Shown here: positions 6,142 to 8,203 of the stretch, piece after piece
Position numbering within the stretch: the first letter of the stretch is position 1
Layout: each line of letters begins with the position of its first letter
Source: Spirosomataceae bacterium
Lineage (GTDB): Bacteria; Bacteroidota; Bacteroidia; Cytophagales; Spirosomataceae
NCBI GenBank assembly: GCA_025455795.1
Contig: JALOLW010000167.1
Span: 1-8,203, forward strand
Direction: 5' to 3'
DNA length: 8,203 nucleotides
The notes under the pieces: model-generated
What the model saw: the letters and a program-made list of their open reading frames with translations, nothing else
What the model was told of the DNA's origin: nothing
Database searches by the model: none
Translations under genes and position numbers: made by a program

Positions 6142-7551
6142 ATGTCAAAGGTTTTTGTCGCGGCTACGGTTCTATTGGCACTTTTGGGTATCCAAAGTAC
6201 CCCCAAGTCGGCCTCCTCCAAACCCAACATCATCTTCATTTTGGCCGATGACCTCGGTTATGGTGATTTGGGCTGTTTTGGCTCTAAAATCATCAAAACA
6301 CCTCACCTTGACCAATTGGCCGCCGACGGGATTCGACTCACGCAGTTTTACAGTGGCAGTACCGTGTGTGCGCCTTCCCGCTGTGCGCTTATGACAAGCA
6401 AGCATACGGGACATGCCTACATACGCGGCAATGGCGAAATTCCGCTTCGACCTACCGACGTGACCATGCCCCAACTCCTCCAAAAAGCGGGCTACCGCAC
6501 GGCTATGTTTGGCAAGTGGGGGTTGGGCGACATCAACACGACGGGGAGTCCCGAACTAAAAGGCTGGGATGAATTTGTGGGATTTTTGCATCACGTCGAA
6601 GGGCATTATCAATTGCCAGGGATTGCTTGGCAGTATCAGCCACAACTTACCCAACAAACTCAGATGCAGCGCATTAGAGGTGGTGGTGGTTTTGCGTGCG
6701 ATTTGTTCACCGACTCGGCTACGGAGTTTATCCAACGTCAATCGGCTCAAACGCCTTTTTTTGTGTATTTGCCGCTCATCATTCCTCACGCCGAACTCTA
6801 CGCGCCTGCCGAGGCCATGAAACGCTATCGGGATGCCAACGGCAACAGTATCTTTGAGGAAACTCCGTGGGAAGGCAGCCACTACGGCAGTCAACGAATG
6901 CCCAAAGCCGCTTACTGTGCGATGGTGAGCAAAGCAGATGACTACGTAGGTCAAATTGTTAAAATACTGAAAGAGAAAGGTTTGTACGAAAATACCCTCA
7001 TCGTGTTTAGTTCTGACAACGGTACGCACATCGAAGGCGGGCGTACCAAAGCCGACGTGACTTTGATGAATAGTTCGGGCGGTTTGCGGGGCGTCAAACG
7101 TGACATGACCGACGGCGGGATTCGCGTGCCGACGATTGTTTCGGGGGCGGGGTTGCCCAAAAACATCAGCCGCGAAGGTTACGGTGCGTTTTGGGATTTC
7201 TTGCCAACGTTTTTGGAAATGGCAGGGGTCGAAAAACCACAAGATATTGACGGTGTATCGCATTGGCAATATTGGAAAACAGGTCAAAACTGGCAACAAC
7301 GCCCGCTTTATTGGGAGTTTTACGAAGGTGGCTATTTTCAGGCAGTTCGGCACGGAGACTGGAAATACATCAAATCAAAAATGAAAAATGGCACGGTAAA
7401 AGAAGAGTTGTACAACCTGAAAAGCGATGTGGGCGAGTCCCAAAATTTGGCCTCTTCAAATGAATCTCAACGCAAGCAAATGGCCGACCTCACCACAAGC
7501 CTTCGCTCCAAACCCGAACATTCACTTTTCGTTTTACCAGAAGATAAATAA
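6142..7551 (+). CDS. Exported arylsulfatase-type sulfatase (formylglycine-dependent)
   Basis: A 469-residue sulfatase that should hydrolyse sulfate esters, probably on a sulfated carbohydrate. The N-terminus (VFVAATVLLALLGIQS) is a signal peptide with no lipobox Cys, so the protein is likely periplasmic or exported. The modification motif is C76-A-P-S-R80, where C76 is expected to become formylglycine. Metal ligands are D36 and D37 (ILADDLGYGD) and D292-N293 (SSDNGTH). Active-site K125 (FGKWGLGD), H216 (IPHAEL) and K319 (GVKRDMTDGGIRVP) are present. The second half of the maturation motif reads LMTS rather than the usual LTG-type ending. ATG 6142 is the only sensible start. The 62 bases upstream hold no convincing promoter or terminator. 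A sugar epimerase gene begins 14 bases after the stop, suggesting a carbohydrate-use unit. The sulfated substrate cannot be deduced. Confidence 0.92.
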   Translation: MSKVFVAATVLLALLGIQSTPKSASSKPNIIFILADDLGYGDLGCFGSKIIKTPHLDQLAADGIRLTQFYSGSTVCAPSRCALMTSKHTGHAYIRGNGEIPLRPTDVTMPQLLQKAGYRTAMFGKWGLGDINTTGSPELKGWDEFVGFLHHVEGHYQLPGIAWQYQPQLTQQTQMQRIRGGGGFACDLFTDSATEFIQRQSAQTPFFVYLPLIIPHAELYAPAEAMKRYRDANGNSIFEETPWEGSHYGSQRMPKAAYCAMVSKADDYVGQIVKILKEKGLYENTLIVFSSDNGTHIEGGRTKADVTLMNSSGGLRGVKRDMTDGGIRVPTIVSGAGLPKNISREGYGAFWDFLPTFLEMAGVEKPQDIDGVSHWQYWKTGQNWQQRPLYWEFYEGGYFQAVRHGDWKYIKSKMKNGTVKEELYNLKSDVGESQNLASSNESQRKQMADLTTSLRSKPEHSLFVLPEDK

Positions 7552-7565
7552 TCAATCAATACCGC

Positions 7566-8203
7566 ATGTCATTCAAATACAGTATGAATCTGCTCCTGTG
7601 GGGCACTGAAATAGACGAACGACTCTTCCCTACGCTTGATTTGATTCGAGAGATTGGGTTTGAGGGCGTAGAAGTTCCGATTTTTAACACCGACCCCCGC
7701 GCTTGGGAGCGTTGGAGAAAGAAGTTGGACGGACTCGGCTTGCATCGTTTTTGTGATACTTTTTGTGGCCCTACCGAAAACCTCATCAGCCCCGACGCGA
7801 CCGTTCGACAACACGCCCTCTCTCATCTCAAACAGGTAGTGGACTGTGCCGTAGTATTGGAAGCCGACAAGCTCATGGGACCGTATCATTCGGCCTTGGG
7901 GGTATTTACGGGGCAATCTGCCACTTCCGACGAGTGGAAATGGGGCGTGGAGGGTGTTTGGCAGTTGGCCGAATACGCCCAAAAGCACGGAGTGATGCTT
8001 GGATTAGAGTACCTCAATCGGTTTGAGTTGTACCTCACAAGTTGCAGCGATGAGTTGAGGCAGTTTGTAGATGCCGTCAATCACCCCAACTGTCAGATTA
8101 TGTTTGATACATTTCACGCCAACATTGAAGAAAAAAACATCGGTGACAGTATCAGAATGTTGGGTGAGCGCATTCAGTTTATTCAACTTTCTGAAAACGA
8201 CCG
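7566..8203 (+). CDS. Sugar epimerase/isomerase, TIM barrel (tagatose/psicose 3-epimerase-like), partial
   Basis: The first 212 codons of a TIM-barrel enzyme; the frame is still open at the window edge. It begins MSFKYSMNLLLWG (ATG 7566; M7 at 7584 is an alternative) and shows GFEGVEVPIF (31-40), GPYHSALG (105-112), LEYLNRFELYLT (147-158) and MFDTFHANIEEK (179-190). By family knowledge of D-tagatose and D-psicose 3-epimerases, E148 matches the catalytic/metal Glu (their E152), D181 the metal Asp (D185) and H184 the substrate-binding His (H188). The position matching metal ligand H211 is Q207 (IQLSEND), and the spacings (33 and 26 residues) agree exactly. The last ligand (E246) would lie outside the window. 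It is a cytoplasmic enzyme, probably acting on a ketose or related sugar released after the upstream sulfatase. Exact substrate is unknown; 2-keto-inositol or hydroxypyruvate isomerase relatives share the fold. Confidence 0.88.
   Translation, partial: MSFKYSMNLLLWGTEIDERLFPTLDLIREIGFEGVEVPIFNTDPRAWERWRKKLDGLGLHRFCDTFCGPTENLISPDATVRQHALSHLKQVVDCAVVLEADKLMGPYHSALGVFTGQSATSDEWKWGVEGVWQLAEYAQKHGVMLGLEYLNRFELYLTSCSDELRQFVDAVNHPNCQIMFDTFHANIEEKNIGDSIRMLGERIQFIQLSEND

Noticed and set aside
6556..7353. Long antisense open frame (265 codons) across the sulfatase gene
   Set aside because: It lies wholly inside a well-supported sulfatase, has no recognisable domain, and has the His/Arg/Phe-rich composition of an antisense shadow.
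7763..8026. Open frame of 87 codons on the + strand in the last gene
   Set aside because: Out of frame with the epimerase, whose family motifs run through the same bases.

Overview
The window reads as a chromosomal segment from a Bacteroidota bacterium. Codon and protein style, near-absence of clear Shine-Dalgarno sites, and a gene set typical of Cytophagales point to a Spirosomaceae/Runella-like organism; the genus is a guess. All seven supported genes lie on the + strand with short gaps. I see no tRNA, rRNA, insertion sequence, CRISPR array or phage gene.

Layout: (1) 3-650, a rhomboid intramembrane serine protease with a complete Ser/His dyad. (2) 743-2434, a secreted M28-type zinc peptidase with a PA-like insert. 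Its 5' end (651-900) is odd: it holds a perfect hairpin and an in-frame block of short repeats that encodes the core of the signal peptide. (3) 2453-2911, a stand-alone MaoC-type hot-dog hydratase whose end meets or overlaps the start of the next gene. (4) 2919-4103, a GT4-like GT-B glycosyltransferase, then 3 bases later (5) 4107-5081, a GT-A glycosyltransferase with a GT8-like DxD...His metal site. (6) 5174-6079, a divergent homologue of gene 5 that has lost two of the three predicted metal ligands. The 92-base gap between 5 and 6 carries an A/T-rich inverted and tandem repeat. (7) 6142-7551, an exported formylglycine-type sulfatase, followed after 14 bases by (8) 7566-8203+, a TIM-barrel sugar epimerase/isomerase of the tagatose/psicose 3-epimerase type, cut by the window end.

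Functionally there are two themes. Genes 4-6 form a small glycosyltransferase cluster, probably for a surface glycan or lipopolysaccharide. Genes 7-8 look like a sulfated-carbohydrate use pair: desulfation outside the cytoplasm, then epimerisation of a free sugar in the cytoplasm. The proteases and the MaoC protein look like ordinary housekeeping or envelope neighbours.

I found no convincing new multi-gene system. The items most worth a second look are the metal-site losses in the second GT-A protein, the His-to-Gln change at a metal-ligand position of the epimerase, and the heptamer repeat inside the peptidase signal sequence.
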